DNA of 64,000 nucleotides from an uncultured Clostridium sp. (GTDB lineage: Bacteria; Bacillota; Clostridia; Lachnospirales; Lachnospiraceae): positions 1-64,000 of the forward strand of contig UQMJ01000002.1 in the NCBI GenBank assembly GCA_900542035.1. Direction: 5' to 3'. The first letter of the stretch is position 1. Each line of letters opens with the position of its first letter. The notes beneath the pieces are model-generated. The model saw only the letters and a program-made list of their open reading frames with translations. It did no database searches and was not told where the DNA came from. Below, one piece after another: positions 17,183 to 26,400 of the stretch. Both the position numbers and the translations under genes were made by a program.

Positions 17183-18934
17183 TTATGATCCCTGAATTCC
17201 ATTGGCGGATGTATAAAGCTGATAATACATCCCTTTTTCCTGCATTAACTGGTCATGGCTGCCTTCTTCTACAATGTGATTGCCGGACAGTACTAAAATC
17301 CGGTCTGCATTCCGGATAGTGGAAAGCCTGTGGGCAATGGTCAGGGTTGTCCTTCCCTCTGCCAGCTTGTCTAAGGACTGGGAAACCAGATGCTCGCTTT
17401 CATTGTCCAGGGCAGAAGTAGCTTCGTCTAAAATCAAGATAGACGGATTCTTTAAAAATACCCTGGCGATACTGATTCTCTGCTTCTGTCCTCCCGACAG
17501 TTTGACCCCCCGTTCTCCCACGTAGGTGTCATAACCGTCTTTTAATCCCATAATAAACTCATGGGCTCCTGCCAGTTTCGCAGCTTCTATCACTTCTTCC
17601 CTGCCTGCGCCTGGTTTTCCATAGGAAATATTGTCTGCCACAGTACCGGAAAACAGATACACATCCTGCTGAACCACGCCGATATTGGATCTCAGGCTCT
17701 TTAAGGTAACCCCTCTGATATTCTGGCCGTCAATGGAAATGGTTCCCTCTGTGGTATCGTAAAATCTTGGAATCAGATTGCACAGCGTGGTTTTTCCGCC
17801 GCCGGACGGGCCGACTAACGCTACTTTTTCGCCTTTCCGGATCGTCAGGTCAATCCCGTCCAGAACCTTATTGTGGTCGTCCGGATATTCAAAGCTGACA
17901 TGGTCAAACCGGATTTCCCCTTTTACGTCCTTTAATGGTTTCGCATCCGGTTCGTCAAAAATGTCTATCTCCGCATCCATAATCTCTACAAACCGCTCTA
18001 CTCCGGTAATTCCTCTCTGGAACTGCTCTGCAAATTCGATAATCCGCCGGATAGTTGTTAACAAGGTGCTGACATATAAGGTATAGGCTACCAAATCGCC
18101 TGGCGCAATCAGGCCTTTTACCATAAAAATGCCGCCTGCTAAAATTACTACCAAATACATCAGTCCGTCAAACACCCTGACCGTATCCTGGAAAGACGCC
18201 ATATAAAAATAGGTATTTTTCTTAATGTCCAGAAAGTTCAGATTGTCCTTCTGGAATTTTTCAATCTCTACCTCCTCATTGGCAAATGCCCGCACAACCC
18301 TGTTTCCCAACAGGCTGTCTTCAATCCTGGCATTTAATTCGCCCACATGAACCCTCTGCTGCTTAAATGCCTTTCTTACCCGCAGATTAAAATAGGAGCA
18401 GGAAACGGTCATAATCGGGATAAAGATAAAAATAATTACAGTCAGAAGCAGATTAATCCGCGACAAAATCAGGAAGGAGACTGCAATTTTTACAAAGGCG
18501 ATAAAAAATTCTTCCGGACAGTGATGGGAAAACTCCGTAATGTCAAATAGGTCGCTGGTAATCCGCGACATAATCTGTCCCACTTTTGTGTTGCTGTAAT
18601 AGCTGTCCGACAGCTTCTGCAGATGGCGGAATGCATCGCCTCTCATGTCTGTCTCAATCTTTGCCCCCATAATGTGACCGGTATACGCCATATAAAAGTA
18701 AGCCAGGGCGTCAATGATTCTTAAAATCAGGTAGAACAGCGCGGCTTTTCCGATGACTCCTACTGTCAGGGACGCCAAATCTCGGATTCCTTCATTGGTA
18801 ATGTAGCGGAGAATCAGCGGAAATACCATTTCGCACACCGTGGTCAGCGATGCGCAGAACAGATCCATAACCAAAATCCCCATATATTTCCGGTAATACG
18901 GAACAAAACGTTTTAAAAGTCTGGTTGTCTTCAT
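17183..18934 (-). CDS. ABC exporter, fused permease and ATPase
   Basis: The 583-residue protein joins a six-span type-1 exporter membrane domain (about 15-310) to an ATPase domain with Walker A GPSGGGKTT, the signature LSGGQKQRISIARV, Walker B SILILDEATSALD and an H-loop (IAHRLSTI). Such half-transporters work as dimers and export lipids, peptides or drugs. The dimer partner is not adjacent, so it is probably a homodimer (MsbA/BmrA type). The gene is divergent from the hydrolase gene at 19.2 kb and leads toward the DegV gene, with which it may be co-transcribed. Confidence 0.93.
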   Translation of the reverse strand: MKTTRLLKRFVPYYRKYMGILVMDLFCASLTTVCEMVFPLILRYITNEGIRDLASLTVGVIGKAALFYLILRIIDALAYFYMAYTGHIMGAKIETDMRGDAFRHLQKLSDSYYSNTKVGQIMSRITSDLFDITEFSHHCPEEFFIAFVKIAVSFLILSRINLLLTVIIFIFIPIMTVSCSYFNLRVRKAFKQQRVHVGELNARIEDSLLGNRVVRAFANEEVEIEKFQKDNLNFLDIKKNTYFYMASFQDTVRVFDGLMYLVVILAGGIFMVKGLIAPGDLVAYTLYVSTLLTTIRRIIEFAEQFQRGITGVERFVEIMDAEIDIFDEPDAKPLKDVKGEIRFDHVSFEYPDDHNKVLDGIDLTIRKGEKVALVGPSGGGKTTLCNLIPRFYDTTEGTISIDGQNIRGVTLKSLRSNIGVVQQDVYLFSGTVADNISYGKPGAGREEVIEAAKLAGAHEFIMGLKDGYDTYVGERGVKLSGGQKQRISIARVFLKNPSILILDEATSALDNESEHLVSQSLDKLAEGRTTLTIAHRLSTIRNADRILVLSGNHIVEEGSHDQLMQEKGMYYQLYTSANGIQGS

Positions 18935-19106
18935 ACTCGTTCCTCTTTGAATCGTATAAGTATCTATATTTTATCATAGATCTGCAAAACAGAACAGCCC
19001 TAAATTATATTGTTCTGCCGCTTTCTTTTCCTTTGGAGGATTATGTGCATTTTTCTTGTAAAAAAATGTATTTTTCATTATTTTATATTAATATTGCACA
19101 ATTTAG

Positions 19107-19135
19107 TTGAAATATCATCCGAAGCATGATATACT
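19107..19135 (+). promoter_or_regulatory. Promoter of the membrane alpha/beta hydrolase
   Basis: TTGAAA (19107-19112) and TATACT (19130-19135) are 17 bases apart. Transcription should begin near 19142 and yield a leader of about 100 bases. Confidence 0.75.
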
Positions 19136-19157
19136 TTCCTTATCAGTTGTGCTGCCT

Positions 19158-19206
19158 AAGAGACGAAGAGAAAAGGGATGTAAACTTTTGTTTACGTCTC
19201 TTTTTT
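19158..19206 (+). terminator. Terminator-like hairpin inside the hydrolase leader
   Basis: AAGAGAC (19158-19164) pairs with GTCTCTT (19196-19202), with an inner stem GTAAAC/GTTTAC, followed by six T. It sits between the promoter and the ribosome site, as in transcription attenuators. Confidence 0.6.
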
Positions 19207-19243
19207 GTCTTTAGGAGGCCATACCACAATAAGGAGGATCGAT

Positions 19244-21094
19244 ATGATGAAAGAAAGAACAAAAAAACATACCTCCCGTTTCTGGCTGTGCCTGTCCCTG
19301 CTGATTTGCCTTATCAGCTGTATTGGCGCCAGTCTGGTTCAGACTAACTTTGGAAACGTTACTATCAAGGACCTTCGTTTTGAAACAGAAAGCGGACATC
19401 AGATGAGCGCACTGCTTCTGGTTCCTGACACTGCTACACCGGAAAATCCTGCTCCGGCCATTATCTGCAGCCACGGCTGGTACAACAACAGGGAAATGCA
19501 GGACCTCAACTATGTAGAATACGCCCGCCGCGGATACGTTGTGCTGTCCATTGATATGTATGGACATGGAAATTCCGATATTATCCCGAAAGGCGACTGG
19601 TGGAAACCGGAAAATAACGCCAACGGAATGTATGATGCAGTAAAAATGATGGCCACGCTGCCCTTTGTCGACGCTGACCGAATCGGCGTAACCGGACATT
19701 CCAATGGCGCGCTTGCAAGCCGTACCGCAGTTCTTTTGGACAACGAAGCCGCCGATCCTCTGATTGCAGCCGCTCTCCTGGTATCCAATGACGCGGTTTA
19801 CACAGATGAGAACGGCGCTTATTTCAATATGTTCGGAAACCGCGACGCCGGAATCGTAGCCTGTCAATATGATGAGTTTTTCCACAGAAGCAAAAATGAG
19901 GACGGCTCCCGCACCGCCCCCAGAGACTTCTTAAAACAGGCGACCGCCCAGTCCTTCTTACATTTCGGCAAGGATCCTTCCGGTCTGGATATTCGTGAAA
20001 GCGAGACGATTTATAAAGAAATGGTAGACGGACAGGAAGCCTCCCGCGTCATTTACAATCCGGAGATTACCCATCCATGGGCTCATTTTTCCAAGCAGGT
20101 CGTAACCTCCAGCGTACAGTTTTTTGAAGACGCCCTGGGCGCTCCAAATCCAATTAATGGCGCCAGCCAGATCTGGCAGATAAAAGCGTTCTTTAACGCA
20201 GTCGGTCTGGCAGGCTTTATCATGTTTGTCGTTAGTTTTGCAAAAGTATTGTTAGAAACCCGCTGCTTCGCCGCTTTAAAAGCAGAGAAAGAAGTTCTTC
20301 CGGCTCCTGCTCCTTCCGGACGGGAAAAACAGTGGTTCTGGATCAGCAGCATTTTAGCTTCTGTTTTCAGCTTTGTCGTCTATATGTTTGGTTACAGCAT
20401 TCTTTCCAAGACCATTGGCTCCTATGTTCCCCAGTCTGGTCCTGCATTTATTGGAATCTGGGCTGCTCTGTGCGGCTTATTTACCCTGTTCCTGATCTGG
20501 ATTGGAAGAAAATTTACAAAAGCTCCATCCAGAACCTCAGAAAACGGCGTAAAAACCCATGGAAAACAGCTTGGTTTGACCGTTGCGCTGGCGCTGGTAG
20601 TAGCAATTTCCGCTTACGGCCTTGTATTCCTGGCAGATTACTTCTTTAAAACGGATTTCCGGCTCTGGGTTGTTACTCTGAAAGCATTTAACGCCAATAT
20701 GATTCCTTACATCCTGATGTATCTGCCGCTGTTTTTGCTGTACTATATCCCAAACTCTATCAGCATCAACAGTTACAATTACTTCGAAATGGGCAAAAAA
20801 TCCTGGGTCAATACCTGTGTCAACGTAATCTTCAACATCCTTCCAAGCGTCGTCATGGTCATCGTGATGTACGGCTGCTTCTATATGACCGGCCATCTTC
20901 CTAATGAATTTATTCCTTATTTCGGCGGTTCCATTATCGGAATCTGGCTCTATCCGGTTATCGTTGTCCTGGCCGTAGCTGCGGTTGTTTCCAGAAAACT
21001 GTACCGCGCAACGAAAAATCCCTATCTGGCCGGTATTATTATGGCAACGCTGGTGGCCATTATGAGCTGTACCAATACTCTGACCCAGCTGTAA
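19244..21094 (+). CDS. Membrane-anchored alpha/beta hydrolase with polytopic C-terminal half
   Basis: The 616-residue protein has an N-terminal membrane segment (about 12-32), an extracellular alpha/beta-hydrolase domain and then about eight hydrophobic segments from residue 330 to the end. The nucleophile elbow is GHSNG near residue 150; HGWYNN forms an oxyanion-type motif, and ITHPWAHF supplies a likely catalytic histidine. The hydrolase part resembles dienelactone-hydrolase or prolyl-oligopeptidase-type acyl hydrolases. Two adjacent ATGs (19244, 19247) follow AAGGAGGA. The fusion to a large membrane domain suggests a lipid, wall or exported-ester substrate, which is inference. It stands alone in its orientation and ends at a shared terminator. 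Confidence 0.82.
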   Translation: MMKERTKKHTSRFWLCLSLLICLISCIGASLVQTNFGNVTIKDLRFETESGHQMSALLLVPDTATPENPAPAIICSHGWYNNREMQDLNYVEYARRGYVVLSIDMYGHGNSDIIPKGDWWKPENNANGMYDAVKMMATLPFVDADRIGVTGHSNGALASRTAVLLDNEAADPLIAAALLVSNDAVYTDENGAYFNMFGNRDAGIVACQYDEFFHRSKNEDGSRTAPRDFLKQATAQSFLHFGKDPSGLDIRESETIYKEMVDGQEASRVIYNPEITHPWAHFSKQVVTSSVQFFEDALGAPNPINGASQIWQIKAFFNAVGLAGFIMFVVSFAKVLLETRCFAALKAEKEVLPAPAPSGREKQWFWISSILASVFSFVVYMFGYSILSKTIGSYVPQSGPAFIGIWAALCGLFTLFLIWIGRKFTKAPSRTSENGVKTHGKQLGLTVALALVVAISAYGLVFLADYFFKTDFRLWVVTLKAFNANMIPYILMYLPLFLLYYIPNSISINSYNYFEMGKKSWVNTCVNVIFNILPSVVMVIVMYGCFYMTGHLPNEFIPYFGGSIIGIWLYPVIVVLAVAAVVSRKLYRATKNPYLAGIIMATLVAIMSCTNTLTQL

Positions 21095-21111
21095 CACCTG
21101 ATTTCACATAA

Positions 21112-21155
21112 AACGCCGGAGGCGATCCTGTCAGGGATTGTCTCCGGCATTTTAT
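21112..21155. terminator. Bidirectional terminator between hydrolase gene and cysK
   Basis: GCCGGAG (21115-21121) pairs with CTCCGGC (21142-21148), with an inner ATCC/GGAT stem; A-rich on one side and TTTTA on the other, suited to convergent genes. Confidence 0.75.
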
Positions 21156-21169
21156 ACGCTCAATTCTAT

Positions 21170-22111
21170 TTACGCATCTGCTTTTGCAAACAGCGGCGTA
21201 GAAAGGTATCGGTCTCCGGTATCCGGAAGAATGACCACGATATTTTTGCCTGCATTTTCAGGGGACTTTGCTGCCTGGGTTGCTGCATACAATGCGGCTC
21301 CAGAGCTGATTCCCACTAAGATTCCTTCGGTTTTCGCCAGGTTTCTGGCTGCTTCATAAGCCTGCTCTTCTGTAATGCGGACTACTTCGTCATAAATGGT
21401 TCTGTTTAAAATCTCAGGAATAAAGTTTGCTCCGATTCCCTGAATTCCATGTCCGGCCGCTTTTCCGCCTGACAAAAGCGGGGATTTGTCCGGTTCTACT
21501 GCTATAACTTTTACATCCGGATTCTGGGACTTTAAGTATTCTCCCACTCCGGTAATGGTGCCTCCGGTTCCTACTCCTGCAACAAACTGATCCACTCTGC
21601 CTTCTAGCGCCTTCCAGATTTCGGGACCCGTCGTCATCCGATGGGCTTTTGCATTGGCCGGATTAACGAACTGTCCTAAAATTACAGAGCCTGGAATTTC
21701 TTTTTTCAGCTCTTCTGCTTTTTCAATGGCTCCCGCCATTCCCTTTGCGCCTTCTGTCAGCACAATCTTGGCCCCGTAAGCGGCCAGAAGCATCCTGCGT
21801 TCTACGCTCATGGTCTCCGGCATGGTCAGAATTACCTGGTATCCTTTCATGGCGGAAATGCTGGCAAGGCCGATTCCCGTATTGCCGGACGTTGGCTCAA
21901 TGATAGTAGCCCCTGGTTTTAAAATTCCTTTTTCTTCTGCATCCTCAATCATAAACAGGGCTGCTCGGTCTTTAATGCTGCCTGCCGGATTAAATGACTC
22001 TAATTTCAAAAAGAGGCGTGCAGTCAGTTCATACTTCCTCTCATAATTTTCCGGCTCCAGTAATGGAGTGTTCCCGATTAGTTCCAACGCGCTTTTTTTA
22101 ATGTCTGTCAT
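21170..22111 (-). CDS. cysK: Cysteine synthase A (O-acetylserine sulfhydrylase)
   Basis: The 313-residue PLP enzyme has NPAGSIKDRAA with the PLP lysine at 47, the phosphate/substrate loop EPTSGNTG near 72-79 and GVGTGGTITGVG. It makes cysteine from O-acetylserine and sulfide. Length and motifs are full. It has its own sigma-A promoter with two TAGGAAAT direct repeats, a motif also seen at the iscS promoter, suggesting cysteine or sulfur control. It lies downstream of the carboxypeptidase gene in the same orientation but is separated by the promoter. Confidence 0.95.
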   Translation of the reverse strand: MTDIKKSALELIGNTPLLEPENYERKYELTARLFLKLESFNPAGSIKDRAALFMIEDAEEKGILKPGATIIEPTSGNTGIGLASISAMKGYQVILTMPETMSVERRMLLAAYGAKIVLTEGAKGMAGAIEKAEELKKEIPGSVILGQFVNPANAKAHRMTTGPEIWKALEGRVDQFVAGVGTGGTITGVGEYLKSQNPDVKVIAVEPDKSPLLSGGKAAGHGIQGIGANFIPEILNRTIYDEVVRITEEQAYEAARNLAKTEGILVGISSGAALYAATQAAKSPENAGKNIVVILPDTGDRYLSTPLFAKADA

Positions 22112-22124
22112 ATTGCCGCCTCCT

Positions 22125-22181
22125 ATTTCCTAGTATTTTTATATGATTTCCTAATTGTAGCATACCAAAAGGATTTGTCAA
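22125..22181 (-). promoter_or_regulatory. cysK promoter with TAGGAAAT direct repeats
   Basis: On the minus strand TTGACA (22176-22181) and TACAAT (22154-22159) are 16 bases apart. TAGGAAAT occurs at 22146-22153, just after the -10, and again at 22125-22132, 21 bases on (two helical turns). The same half-site forms a dyad at the iscS promoter. An Rrf2-type (CymR/IscR-like) regulator is suspected; no such gene is in the window. Confidence 0.6.
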
Positions 22182-22196
22182 GCATATTTCTATGGT

Positions 22197-23438
22197 TTAT
22201 TCTGCCAGCAGCCACAATTCAAACAGGTCTTTTACATAATCTTTATATCTTGCTTCTTCTGCTGATCCATCTGTAATAACCGGAAGTTCCCCTAATTTTT
22301 TTCCTCCCAGACTATAGGAAAGAACTCCGGCTTTCCTTCCAGGCTCGACCGGCGCTGTAAGAGACTCTTCCAATATCAGTGTTTTTTCTACTTTGCTGAA
22401 GTCTTCCCCATTTATGCTTAAATACGAAAAGGTTCCGTCATAGGTTAACGGCACTGCATCCTCTACCCCGTTTTTTACCGGCATCTCAGGCAATGGCAGT
22501 TTTTCCTTGTCTTCATACAGCCGGCAAACCGCATATCCATAGTTCAGCAGCGTAACCGCGTCCTGAAACCGGACTTTATAATCCGGAGCCGCCATAATGG
22601 ATGCAATCAAACGGACTCCGTCTTTTTCTGCCGTTGCTGATAAGCAGTATTTTGCCAGGGATGTGGATCCGGTTTTCAATCCGGTCGTGCGGAAATTTGT
22701 AGCCATTTTCAGCAGTTTATTGGTATTTGCCAGTCCAAATTCTTTGGTTCCCTGATTGGTAACATGGACAATATTTTCCATCCAGATTGTGGAGTAATTG
22801 TGAATCTGAGGATACTTGTTGATTAATTCCCTGGACATTACCGCAATATCCCTGGCTGTAGTCAGATGGGACGGATCTTCGGTCAGCCCGCAGCAGTCTG
22901 TAAAATGCGTATTGTCCATTCCAAGCGTTTTTGCCCTGTCATTCATCATCTGGACAAATGCATCCTCACTCCCCGCTATGTACTCGGCCATAGTCACTGT
23001 GGCATCATTTCCGGAAGCCACTACAATGCATTTAATCAGTGTTTCCACTGTCTGCGTCTCCCCTTCTTCCAGAAATACCTGGGAACCTCCCATTGATTTG
23101 GCATAGGCGCTGGTCACAACCAGATCGTCCATTTTTATTTTCCCTTGTTCCAGTGCATCAAAAATCAAAATCAGGCTCATAATCTTGGTAATGCTTGCCG
23201 GACTTCTCTTTTCATCCGCGTTTTTTTCATAAATGACCTGTCCGGTAGAGGCTTCCATCAGGCACACAGAAGGCGCGGCTACCTCTACCGCCTCTGCTGC
23301 GGCATTTACAAAAACCGCCTCCGAACCAGGAATGGTTACCACTTCCTGGGCGGCCACCGGAACACTACGCACAGCCGACAGCCCCAGGCTTACCGCTGCA
23401 AAAACCGCCCAGGCCTGTTTTCTTTTTCCTTGCTTCAT
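22197..23438 (-). CDS. D-alanyl-D-alanine carboxypeptidase (DacF/DacB type, PBP5 family)
   Basis: The 413-residue secreted protein has an N-terminal signal (about 8-30), then the penicillin-binding triad: ASITKIM (SxxK, near 82), VASGNDA (SxN) and GLKTGST (KTG). A C-terminal PBP5-associated beta domain and an end helix (LFELWLLAE) follow. These enzymes remove the terminal D-alanine of peptidoglycan stem peptides and so limit cross-linking, in vegetative or spore cortex wall. Homologues in spore formers belong to the dacF or dacB groups; the sequence alone does not settle which. It lies upstream of cysK on the same strand. Confidence 0.93.
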   Translation of the reverse strand: MKQGKRKQAWAVFAAVSLGLSAVRSVPVAAQEVVTIPGSEAVFVNAAAEAVEVAAPSVCLMEASTGQVIYEKNADEKRSPASITKIMSLILIFDALEQGKIKMDDLVVTSAYAKSMGGSQVFLEEGETQTVETLIKCIVVASGNDATVTMAEYIAGSEDAFVQMMNDRAKTLGMDNTHFTDCCGLTEDPSHLTTARDIAVMSRELINKYPQIHNYSTIWMENIVHVTNQGTKEFGLANTNKLLKMATNFRTTGLKTGSTSLAKYCLSATAEKDGVRLIASIMAAPDYKVRFQDAVTLLNYGYAVCRLYEDKEKLPLPEMPVKNGVEDAVPLTYDGTFSYLSINGEDFSKVEKTLILEESLTAPVEPGRKAGVLSYSLGGKKLGELPVITDGSAEEARYKDYVKDLFELWLLAE

Positions 23439-23639
23439 AGCAAATTCCCTTCCGTCTTTTCCTTTTAATATACGCCGGAACGGTTGGCCTCTATGATAGA
23501 AAAAGGCTGACAGCTTATCGAAAAAATGAAATCAGAGCATACGCTTTTCAGAATTTTCTTCCCAATAAAATACCCCTTCCAGGTAACTAGTTTTTATTAT
23601 TTCACTTGTCTGCCTAAAAGGGGACTATCTAATATGTAT

Positions 23640-24068
23640 TTATAACGCTGCGCGGATCTCGGACGCCATTTTTTCGTATTCTTCTTCTGTCAGAAATACT
23701 TTTTCCGGATTCATCTGGAATACGCCGCCCCATTCGTCTCCGCCTTCATACTTGGGAACCAGATGGAAATGCAGGTGATGTCCCGTATCCCCGTATGCTC
23801 CGTAATTAACCTTATCTGGATTGTACAATTTATGAAGCGCTCTGGAAACTGCTGCAATATCTGCAAAAAATTCGTTTCTTTCCTCATCTGTCAGCTCAAT
23901 CAGTTCGCTTACGTGTTTGTGATGGGCTAAAATCACACGGCCTTTCTTGCTCTGTTCTTTAAACAGGTATAAATATCCGGATTTCATATCGCAAATCGGA
24001 TATCCGAACTTTGCAACCAGTTCTCCTTTCATGCAATATGCACAGTTTGTATCTTTTACTTCGCTCAT
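23640..24068 (-). CDS. HIT-family nucleotide hydrolase
   Basis: The 142-residue protein has the histidine triad HHLHFHLVP near its C-terminal third, with the catalytic central histidine. An N-terminal CAYC pair is also present and may bind metal. HIT proteins hydrolyse nucleoside phosphoramidates or dinucleotides such as Ap4A. The start at 24068 follows an AAGGAGGAG site; the longer frame to 24158 has none. It is divergent from the deacetylase gene. About 200 bases between its end and the carboxypeptidase start hold no gene I can see. Confidence 0.92.
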   Translation of the reverse strand: MSEVKDTNCAYCMKGELVAKFGYPICDMKSGYLYLFKEQSKKGRVILAHHKHVSELIELTDEERNEFFADIAAVSRALHKLYNPDKVNYGAYGDTGHHLHFHLVPKYEGGDEWGGVFQMNPEKVFLTEEEYEKMASEIRAAL

Positions 24069-24186
24069 TTTTGTCTCCTCCTTTTTATGGGTCATTTTTC
24101 TTATAGAATACCACAGCAAAAAGGGTAATTCAACAAAAAACCGTCCGGATTCCTTCAAAAGTTCTATGGCGGGATTGCTTGTTTTA

Positions 24187-24195
24187 TGCTATACT
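24187..24195 (+). promoter_or_regulatory. Extended -10 promoter of the deacetylase gene
   Basis: TG-N-TATACT at 24187-24195, 48 bases before the start codon; the -35 region is weak, as often with extended -10 promoters. Confidence 0.5.
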
Positions 24196-24242
24196 TAATG
24201 ATACTGAAATTTGTCAATTTAATTTTCTATACAGGAGTTTTT

Positions 24243-25703
24243 ATGAGTTATATCAATGATCCAAATTACCAGACGATTTTACGGCGGCGCAGAAGCCGGA
24301 GGCGCCGCCACAATATGATAGAAAAAGCGCTTAAGGCGCTGCTGTTTTTAGCCGTTGTTCTGATTATCGGAGTCGGCGGATTTTTTATTGTAAAAGCAGT
24401 AAAAAATCATCAAAACGCTTCCAATCCAGGAATTTTTGACGAAACCAGCCCTGCATCTCCAGATTCTGAAACACCCGAACTTTCCATCCCCTCCGGAACA
24501 GAAAACGCTCCGGCCGAAGATAGTCTGACTGCCCTGTTATCCCAGGCAGACCGGCTGGCTGCCGGTTACGATTATGACCGTGCGATTGCTCTGTTAACCA
24601 GCAGTCCCGAGTATTCCGGCACCCAGGAAGTGGCCGATGCAGTTGCCGGATATGAAGCAGTCAAATCTACCCTGGTGGAAGCAGATGTCAGTCAGGTTAC
24701 CCACGTATTTTTCCATTCCCTGATTATGGATACGTCAAAAGCCTTTGACGGAGACGCACAGGCCAAAGGCTACAATTCTGTTATGACCACCAAAGACGAA
24801 TTTTTAAAAATTCTAAATGAAATGTACAATCGGGGGTTTGTTCTGGTGCGCCTCCACGATCTGGCATATGAAACCACAGATGAAAACGGACAAACGGTTA
24901 TGAAAAAGGGATCCATTCTGCTTCCAGAAGGCAAAAAACCATTTGTCATGTCCCAGGATGACGTATGCTACTACGAATATATGGAAGGCGACGGATTTGC
25001 CAGCCGGATTATCATTGGAGAAGACGGCAAACCTACCTGTGAAATGAAATTGGATGACGGCACTGTTTCCGTCGGTTCCTATGATTTGATTCCGATTTTA
25101 GAAGATTTTATCCAGGAACACCCAGATTTTTCCTATAAAGGTGCCAGAGCGGTTATCGCCTTTACCGGTTACAATGGCATTCTGGGGTATCGGACTGACG
25201 AGGCCTATCGGGAAACCAATCCAAACTTTGAGGCAGATCGTCAGGCCGCTGCCGAAGTCGCCCAATGTCTCCGTGACAATGGCTGGGAACTGGCTTCCCA
25301 CAGCTGGGGACACCGCAATCTGGGAACCATTTCCTTCGAAGATTTTCAGGCAGATTCTGACAAATGGAAAGCCCGTGTCGAAAGCCTCATTGGTCCTACG
25401 GATATTATCCTGTTTCCATTTGGAAGCGATGTTGGCGACTGGCATCCTTACAGCAGCGACAATGCCCGCTTCCAGTATCTTCATTCCCTGGGATTCCGTT
25501 ATTTCTGCAATGTCGATTCCAGCCAGTACTGGGTTCAGTTCGGTACCGATCATATCCGTCAGGGCCGCCGCAACCTGGACGGCTACCGGATGTGGAAAGA
25601 CATTGAAGCAGGCGGGGACACCAGCAAACGAAAGTTAGACGATTTGTTCCACGCAGAAGACGTCTTCGATTCTTCAAGACCAACCCCTGTAGAGTGGAAT
25701 TAA
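24243..25703 (+). CDS. Membrane-anchored polysaccharide deacetylase family protein
   Basis: The 486-residue protein has a strongly basic cytoplasmic head (RRRRSRRRRH, about 14-23), one membrane segment (about 30-50), an acidic Ser/Pro linker and an extracellular NodB-like domain. SQDDVCYYEY takes the place of the usual TFDDG motif 1, and ASHSWGH gives the HxxxH metal pair, so the metal triad is present. LFPFGSDVGD is a further conserved block. Members deacetylate peptidoglycan or other GlcNAc polymers. ATG at 24243 follows CAGGAG. It is monocistronic and ends at a shared terminator. Substrate not determinable. Confidence 0.85.
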   Translation: MSYINDPNYQTILRRRRSRRRRHNMIEKALKALLFLAVVLIIGVGGFFIVKAVKNHQNASNPGIFDETSPASPDSETPELSIPSGTENAPAEDSLTALLSQADRLAAGYDYDRAIALLTSSPEYSGTQEVADAVAGYEAVKSTLVEADVSQVTHVFFHSLIMDTSKAFDGDAQAKGYNSVMTTKDEFLKILNEMYNRGFVLVRLHDLAYETTDENGQTVMKKGSILLPEGKKPFVMSQDDVCYYEYMEGDGFASRIIIGEDGKPTCEMKLDDGTVSVGSYDLIPILEDFIQEHPDFSYKGARAVIAFTGYNGILGYRTDEAYRETNPNFEADRQAAAEVAQCLRDNGWELASHSWGHRNLGTISFEDFQADSDKWKARVESLIGPTDIILFPFGSDVGDWHPYSSDNARFQYLHSLGFRYFCNVDSSQYWVQFGTDHIRQGRRNLDGYRMWKDIEAGGDTSKRKLDDLFHAEDVFDSSRPTPVEWN

Positions 25704-25709
25704 AGCTAG

Positions 25710-25763
25710 AAAAAGCAGAGAGTTTATCCACGCAGATTTACGTGGTATGATCTCTGCTTTTTG
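25710..25763. terminator. Bidirectional terminator between deacetylase gene and phoU
   Basis: AAAAAGCAGAGA and TCTCTGCTTTTT pair perfectly over 12 bases, with an internal CCACG/CGTGG stem. Confidence 0.85.
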
Positions 25764-25772
25764 AGGAACGTC

Positions 25773-26399
25773 CTACTCCGCTGCAAAATCCCGCACATTT
25801 TCTGCGATATTGACTGCGTGGTCGCCAATCCGCTCAAAATATTTAGCAGTCATCAGAAGATCCAGGGCAATTACCACATCAATACTCTTCTGGCAGATCA
25901 GCTCTACCAGCTCTTCTTTTACTTTATCAAACAGTTGATCCACCAGATCATCGCTGGCAATGACTTTTTCTGCCAGCATTTCATCGGAGTCCACAAATGC
26001 CTGCACGCTTTCTGTTACCATTTTTACCGTAGCTCCTGCCATCTCCTTGATATGGACTCTGCCGGCAAATTCAAACCCTGCGATACTTGGCATCAGCTCT
26101 GAAATATCCACCGCCTGATCGCCGATTCGTTCCATATCCGGCACGATTTTAAGAGCTGTGGAAATCACGCGCAAATCGCAGGCAACCGGCTGCTGGCGCA
26201 GCAGAATCTGGCGGCAGCGGCTTTCTACTTCCCGCTGTTTGTGATCGATTTCCATTTCAGCAGCGCTGATTTTTGCCGTCAGGCCTTCCCGTCCATCCAG
26301 CATCTGCGCAGTCATGGTAATAGCATCTTCACAGAGCGTTCCCATTTCCAGCAGGTCTCCATGCAGCTTCTTTAACTGTTTGTCAAATTCGGTACGCAT
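25773..26399 (-). CDS. phoU: PhoU phosphate signalling protein
   Basis: The 208-residue all-helical protein has two PhoU repeats with the metal-binding ExxxD-type motifs (VPDMERIGDQAVDI and AKYFERIGDHAVNI). PhoU connects the Pst transporter with the PhoR kinase and lowers phosphate-starvation signalling when phosphate is ample. ATG at 26399 lies ten bases after GGGAGG and one base after the pstB stop; a TTG start eight bases earlier is less likely. It is the last gene of pstSCAB-phoU. Confidence 0.96.
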   Translation of the reverse strand: MRTEFDKQLKKLHGDLLEMGTLCEDAITMTAQMLDGREGLTAKISAAEMEIDHKQREVESRCRQILLRQQPVACDLRVISTALKIVPDMERIGDQAVDISELMPSIAGFEFAGRVHIKEMAGATVKMVTESVQAFVDSDEMLAEKVIASDDLVDQLFDKVKEELVELICQKSIDVVIALDLLMTAKYFERIGDHAVNIAENVRDFAAE

Positions 26400-26400
26400 A

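Noticed and set aside
19211..19885. 224-codon antisense frame in the hydrolase gene
   Set aside because: It is a shadow of the well-supported hydrolase frame, without a ribosome site.
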